Source of the DNA: Chloroflexota bacterium
GTDB lineage: Bacteria > Chloroflexota > Chloroflexia > Chloroheliales > Chloroheliaceae
DNA length: 64,000 nucleotides
Direction: 5' to 3'
Assembly (NCBI GenBank): GCA_028287745.1
Contig: JAQBPB010000090.1
Span: forward strand, 62,001 to 126,000
A model generated the notes under the pieces. It ran no database searches and was not told where the DNA came from. It worked only from the letters and a program-made list of their open reading frames with translations. This document shows positions 40,602 through 49,799 of this stretch, piece after piece. Positions within the stretch are counted from its first letter, which is position 1. Every line of letters starts with the position of its first letter. A program made the translations under genes and the position numbers.

Positions 40602-43487
40602 ATGAATGACCTGGAATCCTTTTATGGCCCAAATGCGGGTTACGTATTGGAGCTTTATGAACGTTACCGGCAGGACCCCACATCAATAGATTCTGATACC
40701 AGGGCTTTTTTTGAACAAAGGGCATCGGAGATTGATGCCCTCCTGGCTGGTGGGAATGCTCAACCGGCCACCTTACCCGGCGCTTCAACCGGCCCAGCCC
40801 CGTCTGAGTCGCGTGAGCAAGCCAGTGGTGTTCAAATTGGCTGCGTGGTTGCCGCGACCGCCCTGGCAAACGCTATCCGGTCCCTGGGTCACTTTGGCGC
40901 TCACCTTGACCCCCTGGGCAGCCAGCCCCAGGGCGACCCGGCTTTGCTGCCGGAAGCTCACGGCATTTCGGAGGCCGATCTGGCGAATTTACCGGCCAGC
41001 GTCGTCGGCGGCCACGCGGCCGAAAATGCCGCCAATGCCCTGGAAGCCATTAACCGGCTGCGCGCCATGTACTCCGGTACTATCAGCTACCAGTTTGACC
41101 AGGTAAAGAGCCCCAAAGAACGCTACTGGTTGCGCGATGCCGTAGGCTTGCGCCTCTTCCAGAAGACTCTTCAGCCGAACGTAGCCCGCCAGCAACTGCG
41201 GCGGCTTTCACAGGTTGAAGCCTTTGAACGCTTCCTGCACACCACCTTCCCGGCTCAGAAGCGCTTCTCGCTGGAAGGTAACGATACCCTGGTCCCCATG
41301 CTGGACGAGATTGTTAGCGGCGCCCTTGAAACCGGCACCAAGCAGGTTTTGATCGGTATGGCCCACCGGGGACGCCTCAATGTGCTGACCCATGTCCTTA
41401 ACAAATCCTACGCTCGGATTTTAGCCGAGTTCTCCCACGCCAAACATGAAGGCGATGATACTCCGACTGACCGCGATTGGAGCGGCGACGTTAAGTATCA
41501 CCTGGGCGCTGAAACTGTCTTTAAGAATGAAGGCACCGGCCAGGAAATTAAAGTCTTACTGGCTCCCAACCCCAGCCACCTCGAGTACATCAACCCGGTT
41601 ATCCAGGGTATGACCAGGGCGGTCCAGGAAGTTCGCACGCAGCCAGGCGTTCCTACACAGTCGGTTGATGCCGGCCTGGCGGTCGTTATTCACGGCGACG
41701 CCGCTTTCCCAGGCGAAGGAATTGTCGCCGAAACCCTGAACCTGTGGAACCTGCGCGGCTACACGGTGGGCGGCACCATTCACATTATTGTAAACAACCA
41801 GATCGGCTTCACCACCGAACCGGAAGATGATCGCTCGACCACTTTTGCCAGCGACCTGGCTCGGGGTTTTGAAATTCCTATCATCCACGTAAACGCCGAT
41901 GATACGGACGCCTGTCTGACGGCGGTCCGCCTGGCTAAAGCCTATCGCGACCGTTTCCACAAAGATGTCCTGATTGACCTGGTCGGTTACCGGCGCTGGG
42001 GCCACAACGAAGGCGACGAGCCGAACTTTACCCAGCCGCAGATGTACGATGTCATCCGCAACCACCCGACCGTCCGGGAAGTTTACGCCAGTTTCCTGGC
42101 CCAGCAGGGTATGGTTTCCAAAGAGGAAGCCGACCAGTTGTATAAGGAAGCGACCGCCGTCCTGGAACAGGCCAAGCGGCTTGCCGACAGCGGCAAGTTC
42201 GAGGTGGACCCGGAAGAGCCGGAGGACCTGGACGATGAGGCCGCCAATTACACTACCGGGGGCAAGCTGGCCCTTAACCAGCCGCCCAATGTTCCGGCTG
42301 ACCAGCTGGCCGCTTTAAACCAGGAACTCTTGAAATGGCCGGAGAACTTCACACCTAACTACAAGCTTGCCCGCCTGTTGCAGAAACGGGGAACTTCGTT
42401 AGGGCCGGAAGGCGGGATTGATTGGGGCCACGCCGAGGCGCTGGCTTATGCTTCTATCCTGGCCGAGGGCACCGCTATCCGCTTGAGCGGGCAAGATGCC
42501 GAACGCGGCACCTTCAGCCACCGCCACGCGGTCTTGCACGACCAGAAGACCGGTAAAACTTATATCCCGCTGCAAAATCTGCCCCAGGCTAAAGCCTCCT
42601 TCGCGATTTATAACAGCCCGATTTCCGAATCGGCCGTAATGGGTTTTGAATACGGCTATAGCGTCGAAGCCGAAGATGCCCTGGTAATCTGGGAGGCCCA
42701 GTTCGGCGATTTCGCCAACGTGGCCCAGGTGATTATTGACCAGTTCATTTCATCCGGCCGGACCAAGTGGCGGCAGGAATCGGGCCTGGTGCTTTTACTG
42801 CCTCACGGCTATGAGGGCGCCGGACCGGAGCATTCCAGCGCGCGTCTCGAACGCTACCTGGCCCTTTCAGCCGGGGAAAACTGGCGGGTGGCAAACTGCT
42901 CAACCGCAGCCCAGTTCTTCCACCTGCTCCGGCGGCAGGCGTTTGAAATCAAACGCGACCCGCGCCCGTTGATTGTTATGACACCCAAGAGTTTGCTGCG
43001 TAACCCTAACGCAGGGGCGACCTTCCAGGAATTGACCCAGGGCACTTTCCGGTCGGTGATTGATGACGACCAGGCCCTGACTAACCCGACCAATATCCGC
43101 CGGGTAGTGCTTAGCACCGGTAAAGTCTCGATTGATTTGCTTTCAAGTGAGAACCGAGCCAAAGCCGAAGACGTGGCGATTGTACGGGTTGAACTGCTTT
43201 ATCCTTTCCCGGCGGAAGAATTGACCAGTATTCTTGCCAACTATCCTGGTTTGAAGGAAGTGGTCTGGGTCCAGGAAGAACCAAAGAATATGGGGGCCTG
43301 GCGCTATATGCTGCCGCGCCTGACCGAGATTGTACCGGAAGGAGTTGTCCTGGACGTCATTGCCCGGCCCGAACGTTCGACCCCGGCAACAGGCTTTATG
43401 GAACGATTTCAGCATGAACAAGAACAAATCATTGCAGGAGCGTTACGCTCACCTATCTTAGAATACGGAGGCACACATGGGCATTGA
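40602..43487 (+). CDS. sucA: 2-oxoglutarate dehydrogenase E1 component
   Basis: This 961-residue enzyme (E. coli SucA has 933) decarboxylates 2-oxoglutarate with thiamine diphosphate and passes the succinyl group to E2. The N-terminal binding segment LESFYGPNAGYVLELYERY is the E1o tail that docks E2. The TPP region shows IGMAHRGRLNVLTHVLNKSY, HGDAAFPGEGIVAETLNLW and NNQIGFTTEPEDDRST, and YRRWGHNEGDEPNFTQP follows. C-terminal pyrimidine-site elements include FSHRHAVLHDQ and EAQFGDFANVAQVIIDQFI. The ATG has GAGGAAAG eight bases upstream. Its last 11 bases overlap sucB. No residues suggest the fused E2-E1 type of actinobacteria. Confidence 0.97.
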   Translation: MNDLESFYGPNAGYVLELYERYRQDPTSIDSDTRAFFEQRASEIDALLAGGNAQPATLPGASTGPAPSESREQASGVQIGCVVAATALANAIRSLGHFGAHLDPLGSQPQGDPALLPEAHGISEADLANLPASVVGGHAAENAANALEAINRLRAMYSGTISYQFDQVKSPKERYWLRDAVGLRLFQKTLQPNVARQQLRRLSQVEAFERFLHTTFPAQKRFSLEGNDTLVPMLDEIVSGALETGTKQVLIGMAHRGRLNVLTHVLNKSYARILAEFSHAKHEGDDTPTDRDWSGDVKYHLGAETVFKNEGTGQEIKVLLAPNPSHLEYINPVIQGMTRAVQEVRTQPGVPTQSVDAGLAVVIHGDAAFPGEGIVAETLNLWNLRGYTVGGTIHIIVNNQIGFTTEPEDDRSTTFASDLARGFEIPIIHVNADDTDACLTAVRLAKAYRDRFHKDVLIDLVGYRRWGHNEGDEPNFTQPQMYDVIRNHPTVREVYASFLAQQGMVSKEEADQLYKEATAVLEQAKRLADSGKFEVDPEEPEDLDDEAANYTTGGKLALNQPPNVPADQLAALNQELLKWPENFTPNYKLARLLQKRGTSLGPEGGIDWGHAEALAYASILAEGTAIRLSGQDAERGTFSHRHAVLHDQKTGKTYIPLQNLPQAKASFAIYNSPISESAVMGFEYGYSVEAEDALVIWEAQFGDFANVAQVIIDQFISSGRTKWRQESGLVLLLPHGYEGAGPEHSSARLERYLALSAGENWRVANCSTAAQFFHLLRRQAFEIKRDPRPLIVMTPKSLLRNPNAGATFQELTQGTFRSVIDDDQALTNPTNIRRVVLSTGKVSIDLLSSENRAKAEDVAIVRVELLYPFPAEELTSILANYPGLKEVVWVQEEPKNMGAWRYMLPRLTEIVPEGVVLDVIARPERSTPATGFMERFQHEQEQIIAGALRSPILEYGGTHGH

Positions 43488-44766
43488 AATCCGCGTACCG
43501 GTATTGGGCGAATCAATTGTTGACGCGGTAATTGCCAGGTGGTTGAAAAAAGAAGGCGATACCGTTCAGCAGGATGAAACACTGGTAGAACTCGAAACCG
43601 ATAAGGTTAACGTAGAAGTACCGGCCCCACAGAGTGGTGTACTGCAAAAAATTCTCAAACAGGAAGGCGAAACGGTCGCCGTTGGGGAAGTAATGGCGGC
43701 CCTGAGTGACGGCGCGGGCCAACCGGCCGCTGCCTCCGCTCAGCCGCAAGCTGCGGCGAGCGCCGCAACCACCGACCAGGCCCAGGCCGCTCCTAACTGG
43801 GGCGCGGCCCCGGCGGGCAAACCTGCCCCGGCGGCAGGTCAGAATAATTCGGCCCTGGCGACACCGGTCGCTAAACTGGTGGCAGCCGAGCACAATGTTG
43901 ACCTTTCCCAGGTCAAGGGCAATAACTTGCCTGGCCGGGTGACTAAAAACGATGTGCTTGGTTACGTTCAAACCGCCCAGGCTGCCCCGGCTCCCGCCGC
44001 TCCGGTAGCCCCGGCCCAACCGCAAGCTGCCGCTGCGCCGGCCGTCGCCCCGGCTCCTTCAAACAATGGCCGCGAGGAACGCGTCCGGCTGTCGCGCCGC
44101 CGCCAGACCATCGCCCAACGCCTGGTCGAGGCTCAGCATAATGCCGCCATGTTGACGACCTTTAACGAGATTGACATGACCGCCATTATGGAAATTCGGG
44201 CTCGCCGCAAGGAAGCTTTCAAAGAGCGGAACCAGGTTTCTCTGGGCTTTATGTCCTTCTTCACCAAGGCCGTAGTTGGCGCTCTGAAGGCTTTCCCGCG
44301 CCTCAATGCGGAAATCCAGGGCACCGATATGATCTTGAAGCACTACTACGATATCGGTATCGCGGTAGGCGCTGAAGAAGGTTTGGTAGTGCCGGTGTTG
44401 CGTGATGCCGACCGCAAGAGCTTTGCCCAGATCGAACGCGAAATCGGCGACCTGGCAAAGAAGGCTCGCAGCAACTCTTTGTCCATTTCCGACTTGCAGG
44501 GCGGCACCTTCACCATTACTAACGGTGGTGTCTTTGGTTCCTTGCTGTCCACCCCGATCCTGAACGCGCCCCAGGTTGGTATCCTGGGCATGCACAAGAT
44601 CCAGGAACGCCCGATGGCGATCAAGGGCCAGGTAGTCATCCGGCCCATGATGTACGTCGCGCTTTCCTACGATCACCGGATTGTAGATGGCAGCGGCGCG
44701 GTCCAGTTCCTGGTCCGGGTCAAAGAACTGGCCGAGGACCCCGAATCGTTGCTGCTTGAAGGCTAG
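43477..44766 (+). CDS. sucB: 2-oxoglutarate dehydrogenase E2, dihydrolipoamide succinyltransferase
   Basis: This 429-residue E2 has the lipoyl domain at residues 1-80 with the lipoylated Lys in VELETDKVNVEVPAP. An Ala/Pro-rich linker follows, then the E1/E3-binding domain (ATPVAKLVAAEHNVDLSQVK to RVTKNDVLGYV), a second Ala/Pro linker, and the catalytic domain from about residue 195 with LSRRRQTIAQRLVEAQH. The active-site His lies in SYDHRIVDGSGAV. The gene overlaps sucA by 11 bases and has its own GGAGG site, so both are co-translated. No E3 gene is in the window. Confidence 0.96.
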   Translation: MGIEIRVPVLGESIVDAVIARWLKKEGDTVQQDETLVELETDKVNVEVPAPQSGVLQKILKQEGETVAVGEVMAALSDGAGQPAAASAQPQAAASAATTDQAQAAPNWGAAPAGKPAPAAGQNNSALATPVAKLVAAEHNVDLSQVKGNNLPGRVTKNDVLGYVQTAQAAPAPAAPVAPAQPQAAAAPAVAPAPSNNGREERVRLSRRRQTIAQRLVEAQHNAAMLTTFNEIDMTAIMEIRARRKEAFKERNQVSLGFMSFFTKAVVGALKAFPRLNAEIQGTDMILKHYYDIGIAVGAEEGLVVPVLRDADRKSFAQIEREIGDLAKKARSNSLSISDLQGGTFTITNGGVFGSLLSTPILNAPQVGILGMHKIQERPMAIKGQVVIRPMMYVALSYDHRIVDGSGAVQFLVRVKELAEDPESLLLEG

Positions 44767-44790
44767 AATTTTCTAACACAGCTTACAAAG

Positions 44791-44824
44791 AAAAGCTCTG
44801 CGAATTTCCGCAGAGCTTTTTTTC
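44791..44824 (+). terminator. Intrinsic terminator of sucAB
   Basis: AAAAGCTCTGCG and CGCAGAGCTTTT arms followed by TTTC. It lies 25 bases behind sucB. Confidence 0.93.
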
Positions 44825-45094
44825 TTTTACCTGCTTAACAATAGTTAATTTCGACGTAAAGTCAAAACCGCCGGAATGCGGTCAAACATCATAATTGTGA
44901 AAGGGATAGTTACAATCAGTCATTATATTAGAGTCAATACCTGGATTTATAGCTTAAATATTGGGAAAATATATTAACAAATATGCTTTAATTACTATCT
45001 GTAGTATTGCTTAGTATAATTTTGAGTATTGATTTCCAACAAAATTTAGATGTTGTAAAAAAGAAAAGTGGTAAAAGCTGGGGATTTTTAGGCA

Positions 45095-45118
45095 CAAAAA
45101 AACCACCTTCCGGTGGAA
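45095..45118 (-). terminator. Intrinsic terminator of the tRNA-Ala gene
   Basis: On the minus strand CCACC-GGAA-GGTGG followed by seven T. It begins 13 bases after the CCA end. Confidence 0.92.
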
Positions 45119-45130
45119 TAATTGTTTGGA

Positions 45131-45206
<76 letters not shown>

Positions 45207-45224
45207 ATCCGTGATACGCCCCCA

Positions 45225-45253
45225 ATTATATATTAGCCCTCACAAATAGTCAA
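45225..45253 (-). promoter_or_regulatory. Consensus promoter of tRNA-Ala
   Basis: TTGACT (45248-45253), 17 bases, TATAAT (45225-45230) on the minus strand, 18 bases before the mature tRNA 5' end. It shows the housekeeping sigma factor of this organism uses the standard consensus. Confidence 0.88.
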
Positions 45254-45725
45254 GCTCAATTTTGTGGGAAGAGGCCAGGGGAAGGCAGAGAGTGGAGAGG
45301 TGGCCGGATGGTCGAAGATAGAAATAAATGGTTTTAATACAGGAACAAGGGGTCAGAGGTCAGAAGCTGGTCAAAAGCAATTAGAACCTTTAGCTGTTTG
45401 TTGCTCCGGCACTCTGATTTACAGCGGCTTTTCTTGATGGGGTTTTAGTAACCCGGTGTTTAAAATTTACGGAAACATCTGGGATACCCCCTGAACACTG
45501 CATTACCAGAACCATTCGGCATACCTACTGGCAACTACTTCGCCAGTAGGTATCAAATGCATAAGGATAATTCAAACTTACGAAAGTGCCAGCTTTTCTC
45601 ACAACCCACAAACGAAATCCCTGTCATTCTGCTTTCATCCTACTGACTACAACCTACCTTTCTGCTACAATTATATTAATCTTTTTTTATAAGCATCAAA
45701 CTCTTTAACATCAGGAGTTATCGTC
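45254..45725. other. Intergenic region with one strong hairpin
   Basis: About 470 bases without a gene. It holds a perfect 12 bp inverted repeat, ATACCTACTGGC (45521-45532) and GCCAGTAGGTAT (45542-45553), not followed by a T run. A short purine-rich stretch near 45345-45375 contains GGTCAGAGGTCAGAAG. Otherwise nothing recognised. Confidence 0.5.
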
Positions 45726-48167
45726 ATGAATGGCAGTCAGGTGCTGGGATATTTGGCCCGGAAGGATAAATGGTTTCTGGGAGGTGGTAAAAAAGTAGTC
45801 TGGGCCCCGGAGTTTCCCCTCTGGCTGGACCAGCCCGGTTTTTGGGACCACGCCTGTTACCTGGATTATAAAGTCGGGCCAATCTTTACAGTAACAATCA
45901 TTGACGAAAGAGGCCGGGAAGTTAATCTGAACCGCCTTGAGCGCTACTGGCAGCCCGACCACTCCAGCCAGCTTTACCGTGACCGCTCCCACGACCTGAC
46001 CATCCAGGAACGCCGGGCGCTGCTGCCCTGGGATGTCTTAGCCAGTTCCTTTGAAATTAGCCACATGCTCGACCAGGAGCAGACCTTCCATGTGATCGTC
46101 TGGTCAGCCCAGGAACGCTTTGAAAGCCAGGGCATTTACGAACTGGACGGTAGCCGCTTGCGCCAGCGGGATAGCACCCTGGTCTGGCGCCGCCGGGTGC
46201 GGGATGCCAGGGTGCCGCGCAACCCTCAAAACACGGACGAGGGCGTTATGATGAAATTCGCCGTAGCCCTGGGCGCTAACCGGAGCGCGGCCAGCTTTTG
46301 TATCAAAACTTCCGACCGGCAGCCGAACTATCCACGCTGGCAGTATTCGCCCTTCTATGAGAAGTTAGCCGAATACGGCCACCTCGGCAACGAAGCCCCC
46401 CAAAACCTTGACCCCGACCATCCCGGCCTGACCTATTTCGGCCTGCATTACAAAGTTACTCTTCCGCCAGGTGGGCGGGCCGGGATAACCTTCTTTGCAG
46501 CGATTGCCGGGAGTGAAGAAGAAGCCATGATAAACTTGCGGGTGGCCCGCCGCCGCGAGGACCTCAACCGCCGCCAGCCGTCCCCGGAAGTTCTGGATCC
46601 TGCCCACCCGGTGCCACCCACCGAGACCCCCGAGCGGGACCGGCGTCCGACTTTCCCGGCCAAACGGCACTGGCAGGAGCATTTCGAAAGCGTCCCTGAT
46701 TTTACCTGTTCGGACCCCTATCTCCAGAAATATTACTGGTACCGCTGGTATGGTCTGCGCCTGAATACCATCCAGGCCGGCGACGACGAGCGATTGGGCC
46801 TGCCTTACCCCTGTATTTTCGAAGGTATCAACCTGGGTTGGTTCCGGCAGCATATCACCTATAGCGCTTCCTGCCATATGCTTGAAACCCGCTGGATGCA
46901 CGACCCGACCCTGGCCCAGGGTTCCATCCTGAACTTTGTAGTGAACCAGCTCGAAGACGGTTCTTTCCCCGGTGTAATCAAGAATATCTACCAGGGCGAC
47001 CGCTCGCTGCGCGTTGGGGTCGCTTTTTACCACTCCAACTGGGGCCTGGCGGTGCGAGAGTTGCACCGGGTCCACCCCGACCTGACCTTCCTGGAAAAGA
47101 TATACCAGCCCCTGGCCGCTTACCTGGGGTATTTCCAGCGGGTGCGGGACGCCGATGGGACCGGGCTGTATGACGTGATTTCGCAGTGGGAAACCGGCCA
47201 GGAGTTTATGAGCCGCTACCAGCAAGTTGACCCTGACGCCGACCGGGGCGGTAACTTCCGGTTGAAGGGGCTGGACGCGACCGTCTATATCTACGAATTG
47301 CAGCAAACTATGGCCTGGATGGCCGGTATCCTGGCTAAGCCGGAGGCCGGGAAATGGCAGAATATGGCCGCGACCACCCGTCAGGCGGTCCGGCAGCGCC
47401 TGTGGGACCCGTCCCAGGAGTTTTTCTACGACCTGGACCCGGCTACAGGCCGCCGCACTACCGCCAAGGCCGCTATCGGCTTTTATCCTTTTATGGCCCG
47501 GGGTCTGGCCGGGCGCGAACACCTGGGTATCTTCACTCGGCACCTTTTTAACGAAAATGAGTTCTGGACCCCTTACCCGGTCCCTACCACCAGCAAGGAC
47601 GACCCAACCTACAGTCCCGGTGGCGAGTGGAACAACCAGCGCCTGGTCTGCCCCTGGAACGGCCGTAGCTGGCTCATGACCAACAGCCACGTGGCCGAAG
47701 CCCTGGCCCGTGCTTCCCAGGACCTGGACGCCTCCCTCCAGCCTAAAGCGGTGGAACTGATTAACCGCTTCATAAAAATGCTGTTCCTGGATGGCGACCT
47801 GGAAAGGCCGTCATCCTATGAGTATTACAACCCCGTTACCGGCCAGGCTCCTTTCTTCCGGGGTACCGAGGATTATATGCATAGTTGGATTGTGGACCTG
47901 ATTATAAAATACGTGGTGGGCGTGCAGCCTGGCGATGATGGCCGCCTTCTGATAAGGCCACTGCCCTTCAACCTGGACCATTTTACGCTTGACCGGTTGA
48001 AAGTAAGCGGGCATTGGCTTAAAATTACCTGGCGCAAGTCGTCCGGCGTGACCGGGCAGGCTTTCAATGCCCCTGATAACAACCCGGTAGGGCTGACCGT
48101 CTGGGTAGATGGCGAAAGAGTGGCAAATAATTCCACCCTGGAGCCGCTGGAAATTAAACTGGCTTAG
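45726..48167 (+). CDS. (alpha/alpha)6-barrel glycoside hydrolase, GH63/MGH1-like
   Basis: This 813-residue protein has no signal peptide. The N-terminal beta domain begins FPLWLDQPGFWDHACYLDYK. The barrel domain runs from about residue 310 with CSDPYLQKYYWYRWYGLRLN, VNQLEDGSFPGVIKN, WNNQRLVCPWNGRSWLMTNS and EDYMHSWIVDLIIKYVVG. These landmarks resemble the mannosylglycerate hydrolase/GH63 clan, in which an Asp and a Glu act as inverting catalysts; the exact residues cannot be fixed here. AGGAG lies eight bases ahead of the ATG. It differs from the two debranching-like glycosidases at 2-10 kb. Substrate unknown, perhaps a plant or bacterial oligosaccharide. Confidence 0.75.
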   Translation: MNGSQVLGYLARKDKWFLGGGKKVVWAPEFPLWLDQPGFWDHACYLDYKVGPIFTVTIIDERGREVNLNRLERYWQPDHSSQLYRDRSHDLTIQERRALLPWDVLASSFEISHMLDQEQTFHVIVWSAQERFESQGIYELDGSRLRQRDSTLVWRRRVRDARVPRNPQNTDEGVMMKFAVALGANRSAASFCIKTSDRQPNYPRWQYSPFYEKLAEYGHLGNEAPQNLDPDHPGLTYFGLHYKVTLPPGGRAGITFFAAIAGSEEEAMINLRVARRREDLNRRQPSPEVLDPAHPVPPTETPERDRRPTFPAKRHWQEHFESVPDFTCSDPYLQKYYWYRWYGLRLNTIQAGDDERLGLPYPCIFEGINLGWFRQHITYSASCHMLETRWMHDPTLAQGSILNFVVNQLEDGSFPGVIKNIYQGDRSLRVGVAFYHSNWGLAVRELHRVHPDLTFLEKIYQPLAAYLGYFQRVRDADGTGLYDVISQWETGQEFMSRYQQVDPDADRGGNFRLKGLDATVYIYELQQTMAWMAGILAKPEAGKWQNMAATTRQAVRQRLWDPSQEFFYDLDPATGRRTTAKAAIGFYPFMARGLAGREHLGIFTRHLFNENEFWTPYPVPTTSKDDPTYSPGGEWNNQRLVCPWNGRSWLMTNSHVAEALARASQDLDASLQPKAVELINRFIKMLFLDGDLERPSSYEYYNPVTGQAPFFRGTEDYMHSWIVDLIIKYVVGVQPGDDGRLLIRPLPFNLDHFTLDRLKVSGHWLKITWRKSSGVTGQAFNAPDNNPVGLTVWVDGERVANNSTLEPLEIKLA

Positions 48168-48262
48168 TAGGTTATACTATGTGAAGCGGACGGGTTTATG
48201 ATTTCAGGTTATTATTTCCTGATAAAACCCCTTGATTCAAACATGGTTAAACCGGGATAAAT

Positions 48263-49795
48263 ATGCAAGAACAACTAAATTACACACAACAGTTCCGGAA
48301 AAGCGCCATATATGCGCTGGTAGTCCTCGGCCTTATGGGCAGCCTGGTTCAATTTGTCTGGCATTTCTTTTGGGATAATCCATCTTCGGAACCGCAGCTT
48401 ATCCGCCTGGCCCTGAACCTGGTTCTTGTTCTGGTTATGATTAGCCTCTGCTGGTTAACCTTAACCAATAAGCTGGTTCAGGCGGCCCTGGTTTTCTGCA
48501 TCGTTTCAACATTTACCCTCAGTATTTACCTGGTTAACCTGAGCCTTGACAGTTATTTTCCGGTCTTATATGGGCTGGTAATTTTGATTGCGGCTACTTT
48601 ACTCAACCCGCGCAGTTCTATTTTCTTTGGTGCTCTGGTTACAGTGCTTTATGTTGCAATAAATACTTGGAAAATTAGCCAGTCAGCGCGGCCTGTCCCG
48701 GTCGAGTCCGGTGCGAACACGGTGATTTTAGCTTTAGTGCTGATTATCGCTACCATAATTCTCTCCGGTTTCAGTAGCAGCCTGGGGAAATTGATTTATT
48801 CCGTTACCCACCAGGCTAACGAACTGGCCCGCCTGAATCAAAACCTCCTGCACCTCCGGCAAGTTGAAGCGACCACCGCCCAGCAAGTTAACGAGCTGAC
48901 CGGCAAGTTAAGCATGATTTTCAAAGAGCAGGACCTGACCACCCAGCAGCAAGCTACAATGGTCCACCAGGTCGCGGTAACCACCCAGGAAATGGATACC
49001 TCTGTCCGGAAGATTGCGGAAAATGCTTTAACCGTGGCCGTGGTTGCCGATAAGGCCCAGCGCAACGCCGAAGTAAGCCTCCAGGCCGCATACCAGGGCG
49101 CAACCGCTATTTCAGCAGTGCGGCAGCGGGTCCAGGATATTAGCGAGAACATGCGGGTTTTAACTATGCAAATCGAGCGCATCAGCGAAGTAACCAACAT
49201 AATCGGAGAAATTGCCGATGAGACGAATTTGCTCGCCCTTAACGCGACTATCGAAGCTGCCGGGGCCCGTGAATATGGGCGGCGGTTCGCGGCGGTCGCC
49301 GATGAGGTCCAGCGGTTGGCCCGCCGTTCCACCAACGCGGTTGAACAAATCCAGTCGATGGTCCAGGAAATTAACCTTGCCAGCAACAAAGCCCTGGCAG
49401 CTACCGAACAGGGGCTGCGCGAAACCCAGTTGAGTGACCAGCTAGTCGGCAGCCTGACTATGGCTAATAATGATGTTACCCAACTGGTAGCTAAAACTTC
49501 GACCCTGGTTTCGAGTATCGCCGAAGCTACCCAGCAGCAGCGCGAGGCCAGCACCCAGACGGTGGAAGTGATGCAGCGTATAATTATAACCACTGACCGC
49601 CTGGCCGAAGTAGGCCCGGAGGTCAGTGCGATTGTCCACCGGCTGGAAAGAGCCTCCGAGTTCCTGGCCCTGTCTACCGAAGACCAGGGAGTCCAGGCAG
49701 GAACTTTAACCCTGGCTTCCAAGCTCCAACTCACCCAACCATCCCGCCCCAGGGCCGATACCGGGCCGGAAGTTGCGGCCATAATGAAGAATTAA
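48263..49795 (+). CDS. Methyl-accepting chemotaxis-type protein with membrane input region
   Basis: 510 residues. The N-terminal part has about six hydrophobic helices (residues 15-175) and no large extracytoplasmic sensor domain. A long coiled coil follows (185-500). Its signalling tip, near residues 312-345, reads EIADETNLLALNATIEAAGA and later RRFAAVADEVQRLARRSTNA, the hallmark of MCP signalling domains that contact CheA/CheW. The stop codon is four bases from the start of the radical SAM gene, so the two are probably coupled. No che genes are in the window, so it may signal in a non-chemotactic way. Confidence 0.88.
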   Translation: MQEQLNYTQQFRKSAIYALVVLGLMGSLVQFVWHFFWDNPSSEPQLIRLALNLVLVLVMISLCWLTLTNKLVQAALVFCIVSTFTLSIYLVNLSLDSYFPVLYGLVILIAATLLNPRSSIFFGALVTVLYVAINTWKISQSARPVPVESGANTVILALVLIIATIILSGFSSSLGKLIYSVTHQANELARLNQNLLHLRQVEATTAQQVNELTGKLSMIFKEQDLTTQQQATMVHQVAVTTQEMDTSVRKIAENALTVAVVADKAQRNAEVSLQAAYQGATAISAVRQRVQDISENMRVLTMQIERISEVTNIIGEIADETNLLALNATIEAAGAREYGRRFAAVADEVQRLARRSTNAVEQIQSMVQEINLASNKALAATEQGLRETQLSDQLVGSLTMANNDVTQLVAKTSTLVSSIAEATQQQREASTQTVEVMQRIIITTDRLAEVGPEVSAIVHRLERASEFLALSTEDQGVQAGTLTLASKLQLTQPSRPRADTGPEVAAIMKN

Positions 49796-49799
49796 CCAC

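Noticed and set aside
46365..47690. 441-codon minus-strand frame within the 45726-48167 glycosidase
   Set aside because: Antisense shadow of a conserved gene with high third-position G+C.
48838..49782. 314-codon minus-strand frame opposite the MCP-type gene
   Set aside because: Ser/Trp/Arg-rich antisense of the coiled coil; no ribosome site or homology.
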